From contig BLAL01000252.1 of the NCBI GenBank assembly GCA_015698045.1, forward strand, positions 1,240,001 through 1,304,000: 64,000 nucleotides of DNA, given 5' to 3'. This stretch comes from Rhizophagus clarus. Its lineage: Eukaryota > Glomeromycota > Glomeromycetes > Glomerales > Glomeraceae. Shown piece by piece: positions 22,920 to 34,632 of the stretch. The notes under the pieces were generated by a model that was given only the letters and a program-made list of their open reading frames with translations, ran no database searches and was not told the origin of the DNA. Position numbers and translations under genes: made by a program. The stretch's first letter is position 1. The number at the start of each line of letters is the position of its first letter.

Positions 22920-25730
22920 GTGTATTGTTTTTTTAAAATGTTATGAGATCTCTATTAAAAATATTTCATACAAACTCTTAGGAAACCTCAAAAAAAAAAT
23001 CTATTTATCAAAAATATCCTATACGAATCTTAGGAAATCTCAAAAAAAAATTTCCTATCAGATATCCCATACGAACTCTTCCCATATGAACTTTTAGAAA
23101 TCTCTCTCAAAAAAATTTTCTATCAAAAAATCCCATGCGAATCCTTTCCATATGAACCCTAAAAAATTTCACAAAAAAATTTCCTATCAGATATCCCATA
23201 CGAACTCTTCCAATACGAACTCTTAGAAAATCTCTTAAAAAAAATTTTCTATCAAAGAATCCCATGCGAATCCTTTCCATATGAACCCTAAAAAATTTCA
23301 CAAAAAAATTTCCTATCAGATATCCCATACGAACTCTTCCAATACAAACTCTTAGAAAATCTCTTAAAAAAAATTTTCTATCAAAGATATCCCATACGAA
23401 CACCCTACTATATGAACAACTGGAAAATCTTTATTAAAATATCCCATACGAACTCTTCCCACACGGACTCTAAGAAAATCTCTTAAAAAATTTTCTATCA
23501 AAGAATCCCATACGAACCCTTTCCATATGAACTCTTAGAAAATCTCTTAAGAAAATTTTCTATCAAAGAATCCCATACGAACCCTTCCATATGAACTCTT
23601 AGAAAATCTCTTAAGAAAAATTTTTCTATCAGATATCCCATATGAATTCTTCCAATACGAACTCTTAGAAAATCTCTTAAAAAAAATTTTCTATCAAAGA
23701 ATCCCATACGAACCCTTTCCATATGAACTCTTAGAAAATCTCTTAAGAAAAATTTTACTATCAGATATCCCATACGAACTCTTAGAAATAAAAAAAAATC
23801 TATTTATCAAAAATATCCTATACGAATCTTAGGAAATCTCAAAAAAAAATTTCCTATCAGATATCCCATACGAACACTTCCCATATGAACTTTTAGAAAT
23901 CTCTCTCAAAAAAATTTTCTATCAAAGAATCCCATGCGAATCCTTTCCATATGAACCCTAAAAAATTTCACAAAAAAATTTTCTATCAGACATCCCATAC
24001 GAACTCTTCCAATACGAACTCTTAGAAAATCACTTAAAAAAAATTTTCTATCAAAGAATCCCATACGAACCCTTCCATATGAACTCTTAGAAAATCTCTT
24101 AAGAAAAATTTTTCTATCAGATATCCCATACGAACTCTTCCCACACGAACTCTTAGAAAATCTCTTAAGAAAATTTTCTATCAAAGAATCCCATACAAAC
24201 CCTTTCCATATGAACTCTTAGAAAATCTCTTAAGAAAAATTTTTCTATCAGATATCCCATACGAACTCTTAGAAATAAAAAAAAAAATCTATTTATCAAA
24301 AATATCCTATACGAATCTTAGGAAATCTCAAAAAAAAATTTCCTATCAGATATCCCATACGAACTCTTCCCATATGAACTTTTAGAAATCTCTCTCAAAA
24401 AAATTTTCTATCAAAGAATCCCATGCGAATCCTTTCCATATGAACCCTAAAAAATTTCCCAAAAAATTTTCTATCAGATATCCCATACGAACTCTTCCAA
24501 TACGAACTCTTAGAAAATCTCTTAAAAAAAATTTTCTATCAAAGATATCCCATACGAACCCCCTACTATATGAACACTTGGAAAATCTTTATTAAAATAT
24601 CCCATACGAACTCTTCCCACACGAACTCTAAGAAAATCTCTCTCAAAAAAATTTTCTATCAAAGAATCCCATACGAACCCTTCCATATGAACTCTTAGAA
24701 AATCTCTTAAGAAAAATTTTTCTATCAGATATCCCATACAAACTCTTAGAAATAAAAAAAAAAAAAATCTATTATCAAAAATGTCCCATGCGAATCCTTT
24801 CCATATGAACCCTAAAAAATTTCACAAAAAAATTTTCTATCAGATATCCCATACGAACTCTTCCCACACAAACTCTTAGAAAATCTCTTAAAAAAAAATT
24901 TTCTATCAAAGAATCCCATACGAACGCTTTTCTTATGAACTCTTAGAAAATCTCTTAAGAAAAATTTTTCTATCAGATATCCCATACGAACTCTTTCCAT
25001 ATGAACTCTTAGAAAATCTCTTAAAAAACAACTTTTCTATCAAAGAATCCCATGCGAACTCTTTCCATATGAACTCTTAGAAAATCTCTCAAAAAAAATT
25101 TTCTACCAGATATCCCATACGAACTCTTCCCACACTAGAAAATCTTAAAAAAAATTTTCTATCAAAGACATCCCATATGAACCTTTTTCCATATGAACAC
25201 TTGGAAAATCTTTATCAAAATATCCCATACGAACTGTTCCTTTACGAATTCTTAGAAAATCTATAAAAATAATTTTCTAACAAAGAATCCATACGAACCC
25301 TTCCCATACGAACTCTTAGAAAATCTCTCAAAAAAAATATTTCCTATCAGATATCCTACACGAACCCTTCCCATACGAACTCAGAAAATTTCGCAAAAAA
25401 ATTTTCTATCAGATATCCCATACAAACTCTTCCCATACGAACTCTTAGAGAATCTCTTAAAAAAAATTTTCTATCAAAGATATCCAACAAACCTTTCCCA
25501 TATGAACTCTTAGAAAATCTCTTAAAAAAAATTTTTCTATCAGATATCCCCATATGAACTCTTTCCATACGAACTCTTAGAAAATAAAAAAAATTTTTTA
25601 TCAGATATCCCATATAAACTCTTTCCATACAAACTTTTAGAAATCTCAAAAAATAAAAATATCTCTATTTATCAAAAATATCCTATATGAATCTTAGAAA
25701 ATCTATCAAAAAAAAATTTCTATCAGAGTT
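22920..25730. repeat. ~66-bp tandem repeat, about 40 copies
   Basis: Units contain TATCCCATACGAACTCTTCC, then CATATGAACTCTTAGAAAATC and TCTTAAAAAAAATTTTCTATC. Half-units alternate (GAATCCCAT / GATATCCCAT), and a higher-order period is visible, since blocks starting TCTATTTATCAAAAATATCC recur at about 23000, 23810 and 24290. Because 66 is divisible by 3, the minus strand shows chance frames of 60-98 codons with a 22-residue repeat (…FFLRDFLRVHMERVRMG…); none is long or conserved enough to call. Confidence 0.88.
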
Positions 25731-27189
25731 TAGAGTTTTAAAATGGTTTATAAATTAAATATTTTAAAACGACATTATTGAAAAAATCTAAAAAATCCGC
25801 TAATATATAATAAGCCAATTAGCAACCAATCGGTCATCAATCTGATATGGTCGATTGGTAACCTATTGATAACTGGTAAATTCAACCGTACACCAATCAG
25901 TCATCAATCAGTCATATGACCAGTTGATAACCGATTTGGAATTTATACCTGATTGATGACCTATTGAAAGAATCAGTCATCAATAGGTATCCAATCGGTT
26001 ACCAATCAGTCACATGACCGATTGATGACCGATTTGACTCCATTCGACCTGTGTAAATTTGCTAATGAATATTATATAATATATATTAAATATCTAACTT
26101 GTATATGATCAAATGTAGAATTTGCAATCTATTTTATTTTATAGTAAATTTTTAATAAATCTGGTAAATTTAGGGCTCTGATCAGTTCAGTTTAGTTCAG
26201 TTTTTGCAAAAACTGATACTGAACTGAATTAATCAATATCGGTATTAATAATTATCAAAACTGATCAGTAATATATGCGCCGATCCTTGGAATTAGCTTA
26301 AATTAAGAATTTTTAATAAAAAATTAGTAAACAGTGCAAAATACGATTGTGTTATACATTCATCTTATCAATCTTATATAGAATAATCAGAAAATAAAAA
26401 AATTTTTTATAACTCATACTTAAAAATTAAAATAATAATGACTTTTTATAATCCATCAACTATTTTAAAAACCCATCACTTTTTACACCAGTTGCAAATA
26501 AAAGTTTTGTGAATACAATAGTAGTTATTTGCAGTTGTTAATGGTATTATTTATTCTTCAAAAGCTTTTCATGATGTAAATAATTAAAAATAAGACTATA
26601 AGAAATAAGGCTGTAAGAATAACTGGGTTTCATATGAATTTGCTATCATATTTAAAGAATTTTGAAAATAAAGAAATAACCAAAATTTTCATTATCTTTT
26701 ATTAATTTTTAATTTTAAAAATTTTGTTTTTAAAATATGGAGACTAAGAATCTTCCTTTATATCATTTATTGACAATGATTTTAAAACTGACGATGATTT
26801 TAAAACTCACGCAGGCAACAAACTTTCCTCTTAGGGAAATCACTTAACAGACATTGAAATCTCATGATATTTAAATTCGCCAGTATGAAAGCTTTAACTT
26901 TAGATAGGTGATCGTTAATTAATTACAAGGTTGAAATAAATGTTGAAATTGATTACGATTTATGAGGATTGAAACGAATTACAGAGTTGAATCTTTTACG
27001 AATTTACAAGACAACGAGAGTCGATAAATAATAGTTTTATCAATTAGGCAAATATCAAATGTCAAAATTAAAATATATTTTGGCATGTAATTGTTTTTTT
27101 TTTTCATTTAAAATAAATTTATATGTAATTAATTTTATTGTTTTAATTAATATTTGACTTTATTGTGATAAAAAAAAATTTTTTCATTG

Positions 27190-28470
27190 ACTAAAAGTTC
27201 GGCAACCTAAAAAAAAACAAAAAATGTTTAGTACATTTAATATTAAAAAAAGTCCCTTCCTCCTCCCTCAAGTTTACATTCCAAGTATTCCAAGTCCTGA
27301 TTCTGACAACCTAAAATAAAACAAATAAGAAATGTTAGTACATTTTTTTTAATATTAAAAGAATTTCTAACCCCCGCAATCCTCCTCTTACACTATCTTG
27401 CGTAGGTCCTGATTCATTCTGCCAGCAACCTGCAGAAAAAAAATAGAAATGTTAGAAATGTTCTATTAAAAAAATAAATCTCCTTTTCCCCCTCTCACTT
27501 GCCTCAATTCCAAAGTCTGGTTCATAGTATTCGTCTAGAAACCTACAAAAAAGAAAAGAAGAAACATTAAAACCGTTTCTATTGATAACGAAATTAACCT
27601 CCCTTCCTTCCACTCACCTCAATTCTAAAGTCCAGTTCGTATTATTCGTCTGGCACCCTACAAAAAAAAGGAAACGTTAAAAACGTTTCTGTTAATAACG
27701 TTTGTTGACCTCCCCCTCCATTTACCTAAATTATAAAGTCCAGTTTGTATTATTCGTCCAGAAACCTACAAAAAAAAAGAAGAAGCGTTAAAACTGTTTC
27801 TATTAATAATGAAATTGACCTCCCTCCTCCACTCACTTCAATTTTAAAGTCCGGTTCATAGTATTCGTCTGGCACTCTACAAAAAAAAAGAAACATTAAA
27901 AATGTTTATGTTAACAACGTTTGTTGACTTCCTCCCTCCATTTACCTAAATTCTAAAGCCCAGTTTGTGTTATTCGTCCGAAACCTACAAAAAAGAAAAG
28001 AAATATTAAAACCATTTTTATTAATAATGAAATTGACCTTCCCCCTCCCCACTTACTTCAATTTCAAGATCCAGTTCGTAGTATTTGTCCGGCACCCTAC
28101 AATAAAAAGAAACGTTAAAAATGTTTCTGTTAACAACGTTTGTTGATCTCCTCCCTCCATTTACTTTAACTCCAAGGTCTGGTTCATAGTATTCGTCTGG
28201 CACTTTATAAAAAAGAAAAGAAAAATTACACAGTTTTTAAAAAAACCAAACAAACAAATACATCCCGTCCTTCCTTTCCACTTACATAATTTTCAGAGTC
28301 CAGTTTCATATCTAGTTCATATATTCATCCAATAATTCTACAAAAAAGAAAAGAAACGTTAAAAGCGTTTCACTTAAAAAAACTCCCAAATAAATACACT
28401 TCCCTCCCCTCCATTTACATAATTCCCAAAATTCATTTTGTATATTTCATCTGGTACCCTATAATAATAA
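27190..28470 (-). repeat. Micro-exon array C (minus strand)
   Basis: About twelve units of roughly 100-110 bp. Minus-strand exons of about 40 bp are bounded by TTTTTGTAG acceptors and GTGAGTGG, GTAAATGG or GCAAGTG donors (one GC-AG intron near 27500). Exons encode variants of PDEYYEPDLG / PDKYYELDLEIE, and one unspliced frame (28203-28021) covers two units. Introns contain GAAACGTT-x3-AACGTTTC type hairpins. Some exons have lost a codon to a stop. Begins about 700 bp from the start of array D, transcribed away from it. Confidence 0.6.
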
Positions 28471-29007
28471 GAAAAAAAAAAATTTTTTTAATAATAATTT
28501 TTAAAAATTGAATATGAATATGTATGTACCTTATTATTTTTATCCCCAAATCCGAAATAAAAAATAATAATTTTTTTTTCTTTTTCAAATAAAAAAAGAT
28601 TATCAATGAGTCAAAACTGTCAAATGATCGATATTCGATACCAAACTGATCTGAATATTTGGGTCATTAATAAAATAATAAAATAAATAAATAAAATACG
28701 TATTACACATTCTTTTCTTTTTTTACGTTAACTCATAAATTAAGACTATCATAAATGATAATCGTACTATTTGATATTACCTTTTATGTTTGTAAACAAT
28801 TTTAACGACCTTTTTTATTTTTTCTTGATAGCGTTCAATAAATGGATTTTTTTAAAAAAAAAATTTAATTAACAAAAAATGCTTTTTTTAAGCGTTTTTA
28901 TTTTTATTTTATTTATTTCTTTCGATTATTTAAAAAAAAACAAAAAAACAAAATAAAATAAACTGCTGTAACAGACCGTTATTTTATAATTTTATTCTTT
29001 CTTTCTA

Positions 29008-29040
<33 letters not shown>

Positions 29041-29165
29041 TAAAAAAGAATTTTTTTTTCACTAAAACGGTTGTTGAACCGTTAAGTTTTATTTTTTTTA
29101 AAAAAAAAGAAAACCAGTTATTTGAACTGTTATTTTTTATTTTTTAAACCGGTTTTAAAACTTTA
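28471..29165. other. Spacer between divergent arrays C and D
   Basis: Low-complexity A/T DNA with three palindromic spots: AACGGTT-gttg-AACCGTT at 29064-29082, a decayed copy around 29110-29130, and TTTAAACCGGTTTTAAA near 29145. Its position would suit a shared promoter. That is inference only. Confidence 0.4.
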
Positions 29166-29870
29166 TTATTTTTTGTTAGATATGGCATTAGTACGACTTC
29201 CAGACTTGAATTTTGTAATACTGGAAAAGTAAGTTAAGAGGGGTATTATTTTTGAAATGTTACTAACGTTCCTTTTCTTTTTTTTTTCTAGGAAAGGCTC
29301 TTGGCTTGAAATTTGGCGAAATGGTAAGATATAAAGGAGTATTGTATTTTCTTTATTGCAGGAATGTAATTAACGTTCCTTTTCTCTTTTTTTTCTTTAG
29401 AGGCAACACCTGGCTTGAAATTCAGCAAAATGTAAGTTACAAAAGAGTAATTGTGTTTTTTTTATTGCAGAAACATAACTAATGTTTCTTTTCTTTTCTT
29501 TTTTTTTCTCTAGAAATGGCTTCTGCTTGAAATTGATGAAATGGTTATAGAAGGAAGAGTCATGTTTTTTTTATTGCAGAAACGTAACTAACATTCCCTT
29601 TCTCTTTTTTTTCTTTAGGGATATCTTTTGTATTTAGGATTCACAAAATAGAATGTATTTTATGAGGTTTTTTTTGTTGTAGGAGCATTAATAATGTTGC
29701 TTTTTCTTCTTTATTGTAGGATTGCTGGGTGATTACTACGAAATACAAACCAGATTTTGAAATTTAGGTAAGGGCCAGATGAGAGATTTTTCGTAAGAAA
29801 CATTGCTAACGTTTTTTTTTTCTTTTTTTATAAGGTTGACTTTTGAATTATTATTTACAAGGTAAAAAAG
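29166..29870 (+). repeat. Micro-exon array D (plus strand) with a spliced ORF of about 50 codons
   Basis: Exon-like units 29182-29228, 29292-29323, 29401-29431, 29514-29543 and 29619 onward have canonical GT donors and AG acceptors. Joined, they read openly from ATG 29182 through all four junctions (MALVRLPDLNFVILEK, KGSWLEIWRNG, EATPGLKFSK, INGFCLKLMK, W…) before a TAG in exon 5. Exons 2-4 share the DNA core GGCTTGAAATT, so they are duplicates, read in different phases. Further degenerate units run to 29870. Function unknown; product too short to classify. Confidence 0.5.
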
Positions 29871-30429
29871 GACCGTTTTTTCATGATTTTTTTAAGGAAT
29901 GTTGCTTTTGGACATTTCAGAACAACACTTGAAAAGTAATTAAAGGATAGGAAATTAACCTATTATAGGATTGTTAGTTATGAAAGTGCAAAAGATGATA
30001 TGGAAAATGATGAATAAAAATATATTGTAAGAAATGATGAGAAATGAAAATATATTATAGAAATAATGGAGAGCAAAAATATGTTATTGAAACAAAAAAG
30101 ATACAAAAAATATGTTATAGGAAGTTTTAATTTATCAAATAATCTATTAGTGTTTTTTAGTATCTTTAAATTTGTATGATGATTTAAATAAATCTAACGA
30201 TATAATAAATCTGGCCAAAATTATGTTAATTCTGGCCAAAATTAAAATTGTGCTAGTTGCTTTTTTTTTATTTTTTAAAAATCGTATACATTTTTTTTGA
30301 TCATTATATTGCACATCCTTAACTAATATATACTTTATATAACAAAATTTAATATATTCGGATGAGTGGACAAATCTGCCAATATGATTATTGAAACTGA
30401 ATTGATTTACCAAACATTTTTAATTAAAA

Positions 30430-31130
30430 AAATGTTTCGCAACGTTTAGCAAAAAAAAGTTGCGAAATGATTTTTTCTTATCAAATCATCCATAAAAAAA
30501 CGTTTTACAACATTTTTATTAAAGTGACAAAAAAAATGTTGCGAGACATTTTTTTTTATATTAAATCATTTTATAAAAACGTTTTGCAACATTTTTAAAT
30601 AAAAAGGAAAATAATGTTATGAAATGTTGTTTTCTATATTAAATTTCTGATGTAAAAAATGTTTTGCAACATTTTTTACAAGTTTTGCAAAAATAACGTT
30701 GTGAAATGTTATTTTTTTTATATCAAACGTTTATGTAAAAAATATTTCACAACATTTTTTACAATGTTCGCAAAAATAACGTTGCGAAATATTATTTTTT
30801 ATATTAAATTGTTTATGTAAAAAACATTTTGCAACATTTTTTATAAATTCTGCAAAAATAACGTTACGAAATGTTATTTTTTTTATCAAATCGTATATGT
30901 AAAAAATGTTGCGCAATATTTTTTACAAGTTTTGCAAAAATAATGTTGCAAAATGTTATAAATTGTCTATATAAAAAACGTTTCGCAGCATTTTTTACAA
31001 GTTCCGCAAAAATAATATTGTGAAACATTATTTTTTATATTAAACGTTTATGTAAAAAAATGTTTTGCAACATTTTTTTAATTACATTATTTAATAAAAA
31101 GACGTTTTTCTTATAAAAAAATGTTTTTAT
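30430..31130. repeat. ~82-bp tandem repeat with internal dyads
   Basis: About seven units containing GTTTTGCAACATTTTTTACA and AAAATAACGTTGCGAAATGTT-like segments. Each unit holds self-complementary GCAAC/GTTGC words, so single strands could form a row of hairpins. It adjoins the right inverted end of element 4. The minus-strand frame at 30731-30916 is a by-product. Confidence 0.75.
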
Positions 31131-31589
31131 TATCGGTAAATCAATTTGGTAAATTGCAAAACCGATACTGAAACTGAAAGTTTCAGTTCAATAAATCATA
31201 AAACTAAAACTGCTCTGATACCGAAACCAGTCAGTACGATTCAGTAATTACCGAAACTGATCAGAGCCCTAGGTAAATTTTTATAAATATACAATTAAAA
31301 AAAATTTGAATTTTAATACTATTGTTAATATGTCATTTGGATATGATATTAAATAAAATTTTATTTAATATATAATTCTGATAGTATCTGATGCTGATAT
31401 AAGAACATATATTTTTAGTATAATATTAAATATAATCAAATTATTATTATGTAAAATAATAATTATTTTTTATTCATAATTTACTTTTCATATCATAAAT
31501 AAAATAAATTTTTTATATATGATCAATTATTAATAATAGAAAGATTTTTCTCTAATATATCTTTATAAATGATGATATAATTTAAGAGA

Positions 31590-32850
31590 TTCATAAGAAA
31601 TTAATACAGGAAAGCCCTTAAATTTAGCTGGTAAGTGGACAGGTATTCCTTCTAATTGATTTACAAAGCAACAAGAACTTCTTTATCATCTACTAATCCT
31701 TTAATTACACAAGAAAATGGAATTTTCTTTTTATATAACATTAAAAGTTTATTTTTAGCCTTATCAAGTAATTTAGATTAAGTGGAGTTTAAAATTGGAA
31801 GAATTTCATATTTATCAAGCATCTCTGGTTCCATATTTATCTTCTTTTTATTTTTTGATTTTTCTTTTTCTTTTTTTTTTATGTTTATTATATTATATTA
31901 GAAAATAATTTTGTATCATTAATATTTCAAATATTCTAATGTACTAACCTATCAAACTTATTTTGTTTTTCAAATATTGTTTTCTTAATTCAGTAATGCT
32001 TCCTTTATTCACATCCTTATTTATAACAAAAAACTAATCATAAACATTTCCAGTAACTTGTTTGATATTTTTAAAACAATCATTTGATTTGAAAATATAT
32101 AGTTCAAGTTCAGTTAAACTTTTAAATGACATTAATATTTCCTTATTATCAGCAAAAGTAAAAATGATTGAAAGTTTTTCAATATCATAAATATTTTTAA
32201 TCTAAATTAAAAAAATTATATTCAGTCAAATCTAAAAAAAACTTATTATAACTAAACATTTTATAATAAGAGTAATAATAATACAAACCTTGCATTTGTG
32301 TATAAATTCTACATCTTCATAAGTTCTATTATAAACCAATATATTTCTTTGTTTGATATATTGTTTATTATAAAGTTGTTGTAAAGATATATTTGTATAA
32401 TCTTTAAAAGCTTCAGCTATAAATATAAATAATTTTTATTAAGTTATTATAATATAATATAACTATATAATTAAAAAATATAGTTAACTAAACTTACCTT
32501 GACTTAAAATTGTTAAACTATCCAGCATTTGTAAAATGGTTAAATATGAAGCATAAACAATAACATGAATAAACTTTTTAGGAGGTTATTTCATCCAATA
32601 ATTACCAATATTTCCTTCAAGCTTTTTTAAATTTTTGCTATTTGATGTAAAACTCAAAAATTCTTTTTTATCATTATAATCAATTAATACCTGCCAAAGC
32701 ATTAACTGATTAGCTTCAATATTGTTGAAAATATTCTCTTCTGCTCCTTTAATTTTTTTTTTAATATTTTTTTTTAAATTTTTTAACTGAAGTTTTTGTA
32801 TTGGTAATAATAGTAAATTCATAATTTTTTTCACCTATTTGAATATAAAG
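31590..32850 (-). pseudogene. Crinkler (CRN)-type effector gene, broken
   Basis: Minus-strand exons near 32850-32498, 32416-32289, 32201-31949 and about 31850-31590 with good splice sites. The N-terminus has the CRN ubiquitin-like pattern: …IEANQLMLWQV…, …LEGNIGNYW…, …PPKKFIHVIV. Later exons hold …SLTELELYIFKSNDCFKN… and …DKAKNKLLMLYKKKIPFSCV…, typical of fungal CRN bodies. Breaks: TAA 32586-32588, TAG 32034-32036, TAA 31778-31780, one frameshift near 31668 and one in an A run in exon 1. Known CRNs are host-directed or self/non-self NTPase-nuclease-like effectors; this copy cannot make one. It lies just right of the hAT-like element. Confidence 0.7.
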
Positions 32851-34550
32851 TCAATTAAGAGTAATATCAATTATAATAATTGATTTTTATAATTAGATAC
32901 AAATAAACAAAAAAAAAAGAAAAAAAAAATAGTAATTTTAAAAAGAGAGTAAAAAAATAAATAGCAATTTTGAAAAGAGAGTAATTATTACTAATAAATG
33001 ATATAATAGTGATACAAAAAATAATTAGACTGATTTAGATATATAGTTTATTCTAATCATTTATTAGTTGATGAATATATTTCATATTAATCAACTGTAA
33101 TATTTTATTCAACTCCTTTTATTTGGAAATATATTTATTTTTTCTCATATGATGATAAACTATAAAAATCTATTTTTTTTTTAAAAGATCTTAAATAAAA
33201 AAAATCCAGAAAAATAGGAAATAATATATTTAATGTTATTAATATAGCTAGATTTCAATAGTAATTGATAAAAAAAATTGGATTTATAATTTAAATATAA
33301 AATCAAATTATTTTTAAAATATTTTTAGAAATTTTTAATTACATTAAATTCCTTAATTTTAACTAAAAAATTATTTGCAATATAACTAAAATATTTTTAG
33401 TAATATTCAGATATTTTTAAAATATTTAAAAAAAAATTAAAATGTATTTAATAATATTTTTTATAAGATTTGTATTTTATTATATATACTTTTCTAATTT
33501 TTCTTTATTATATTTAAAAATATTTTAAAATTTCTTTATTAATAATTCTTTTAATTTTTCTTCCTTTAATTTTTAATATTCATTTTACCAATATTTATTT
33601 TCTTTTTAAATCTATTGTTATTTTTTATTTTAAAAATTTGCTTCTTTATTATTTTTTTTTCTTTAGAACTAAGTATTTTATTTTGATTTATTATTACAGT
33701 TAACCCTTTTTACAACAAATTTCAATATTATAAAAAACATTCAAATACAATAAATTATATTTTAAAAAATATATAATAATTTTATTACAAATATAACTAA
33801 CAAAATTATAAAATATAACTTATTTTTTAATTTAATAGTTTTAAAAGATGAATTTATCCAGTTACAACTTAACTTAATTTAACATTCTATAAATTAAATA
33901 TTATTAAAGGTTTCATCTCTATATTTTTATATTTATATATTAAAAAATATAAAACTGTTAAAGATATATTACCTTACAATTATGATTAATTTATTATAGA
34001 TACTTACAAATTATGAATAGATGGAGTGTTATAAATTTATTTCTATTATCAAAAAAGGTTGTAAAATAACAAAATAACTAAAAAAAATAATTTATTTAAA
34101 TTTAAATATAAGGATAAATATTTTGTATTTTATATTACTTTATTTTTTTTATATAAATAATATTAATTTAATAATTAGATTTAATATAAATAGTATAGAT
34201 TTCTATATGTATTGAGTTAGTTAATTCTTTTTATTATATAAATTTTACAATTAATAAAAATAATTTTTATTTTTTTTTTTAGATATTATACTTAAAAATT
34301 TTTTTTTAATTTTAGGTTAGGTGTAGAAAATTGAGATACATATATCTTGCAGGATCAATCTGAAGTCTATCCTAGAGAAATTCTTGGTAATTAGTAACAT
34401 GGATCAACTTTTATTGTTCTGTAATTAGTTATAGTTCACATAGTTTTTCTGTTTTACTATTGATTTACTCTCTTGTATTTAATGTAATCTTAAATAGTTT
34501 ATGTTATCTTGCTAATAAAATCTAAAATCTAATATGATTACATAATAAAA
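32851..34550. other. A/T-rich region, no gene seen
   Basis: About 1.7 kb with long A/T runs and no coding-like frame. Around 34320-34450 composition is slightly higher in G+C and may be an old transposon scrap, but nothing identifiable. Confidence 0.5.
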
Positions 34551-34559
34551 TGTCCCAAT

Positions 34560-34632
34560 GTTTCGGAAATTAAAAAATTTTTGTTCATGTCCCCATCCCA
34601 TCCCCTGTCCCGTCTCTATGACAACACTGTAT
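34560..34632. mobile_element. Probable end of a hAT-type element
   Basis: The minus strand reads CAGTGTTGTCATAGAGACGG followed by a G-rich GGGACAGGGGATGGGATGGGG tract. CAGTGTTG is a common hAT end, and the G-rich stretch is far from local composition. The partner end was not found in the window. Confidence 0.4.

Larger units (their letters stand above)
21473..26053. mobile_element. Element 3: 4.6-kb TIR element of tandem repeats, TAA target duplication
   Basis: Perfect 14-bp terminal inverted repeat CACAGGTCGAATGG (21473-21486; complement at 26040-26053), extending imperfectly for over 35 bp, flanked by TAA on both sides (21470-21472 and 26054-26056). A 3-bp TAA duplication fits the PIF/Harbinger type. 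Both ends carry iterated ATCAATCGG / GGTCATC motifs (21500-21680 and 25830-26040). No transposase is visible inside, so it would be non-autonomous. The inside is an 11-bp minisatellite, about 800 bp of A/T-rich DNA and a long ~66-bp tandem array. Confidence 0.8.
26171..31271. mobile_element. Element 4: 5.1-kb hAT-like TIR element
   Basis: Perfect 17-bp terminal inverted repeat TAGGGCTCTGATCAGTT (26171-26187; complement at 31255-31271), flanked by a perfect 8-bp direct repeat GGTAAATT (26163-26170 and 31272-31279). An 8-bp duplication and ends beginning YAGNG are hAT hallmarks. Subterminal ACTGATCAG / TTTCAGTT motifs occur at both ends. No transposase frame is seen. It carries micro-exon arrays C and D in divergent orientation and an ~82-bp tandem array near its right end. 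Confidence 0.85.

Noticed and set aside
23107-25649. Several minus-strand frames of 62-98 codons with a 22-residue repeat
   Set aside because: By-products of a 66-bp tandem satellite; no start context, no conservation beyond DNA repetition, frames broken at random.
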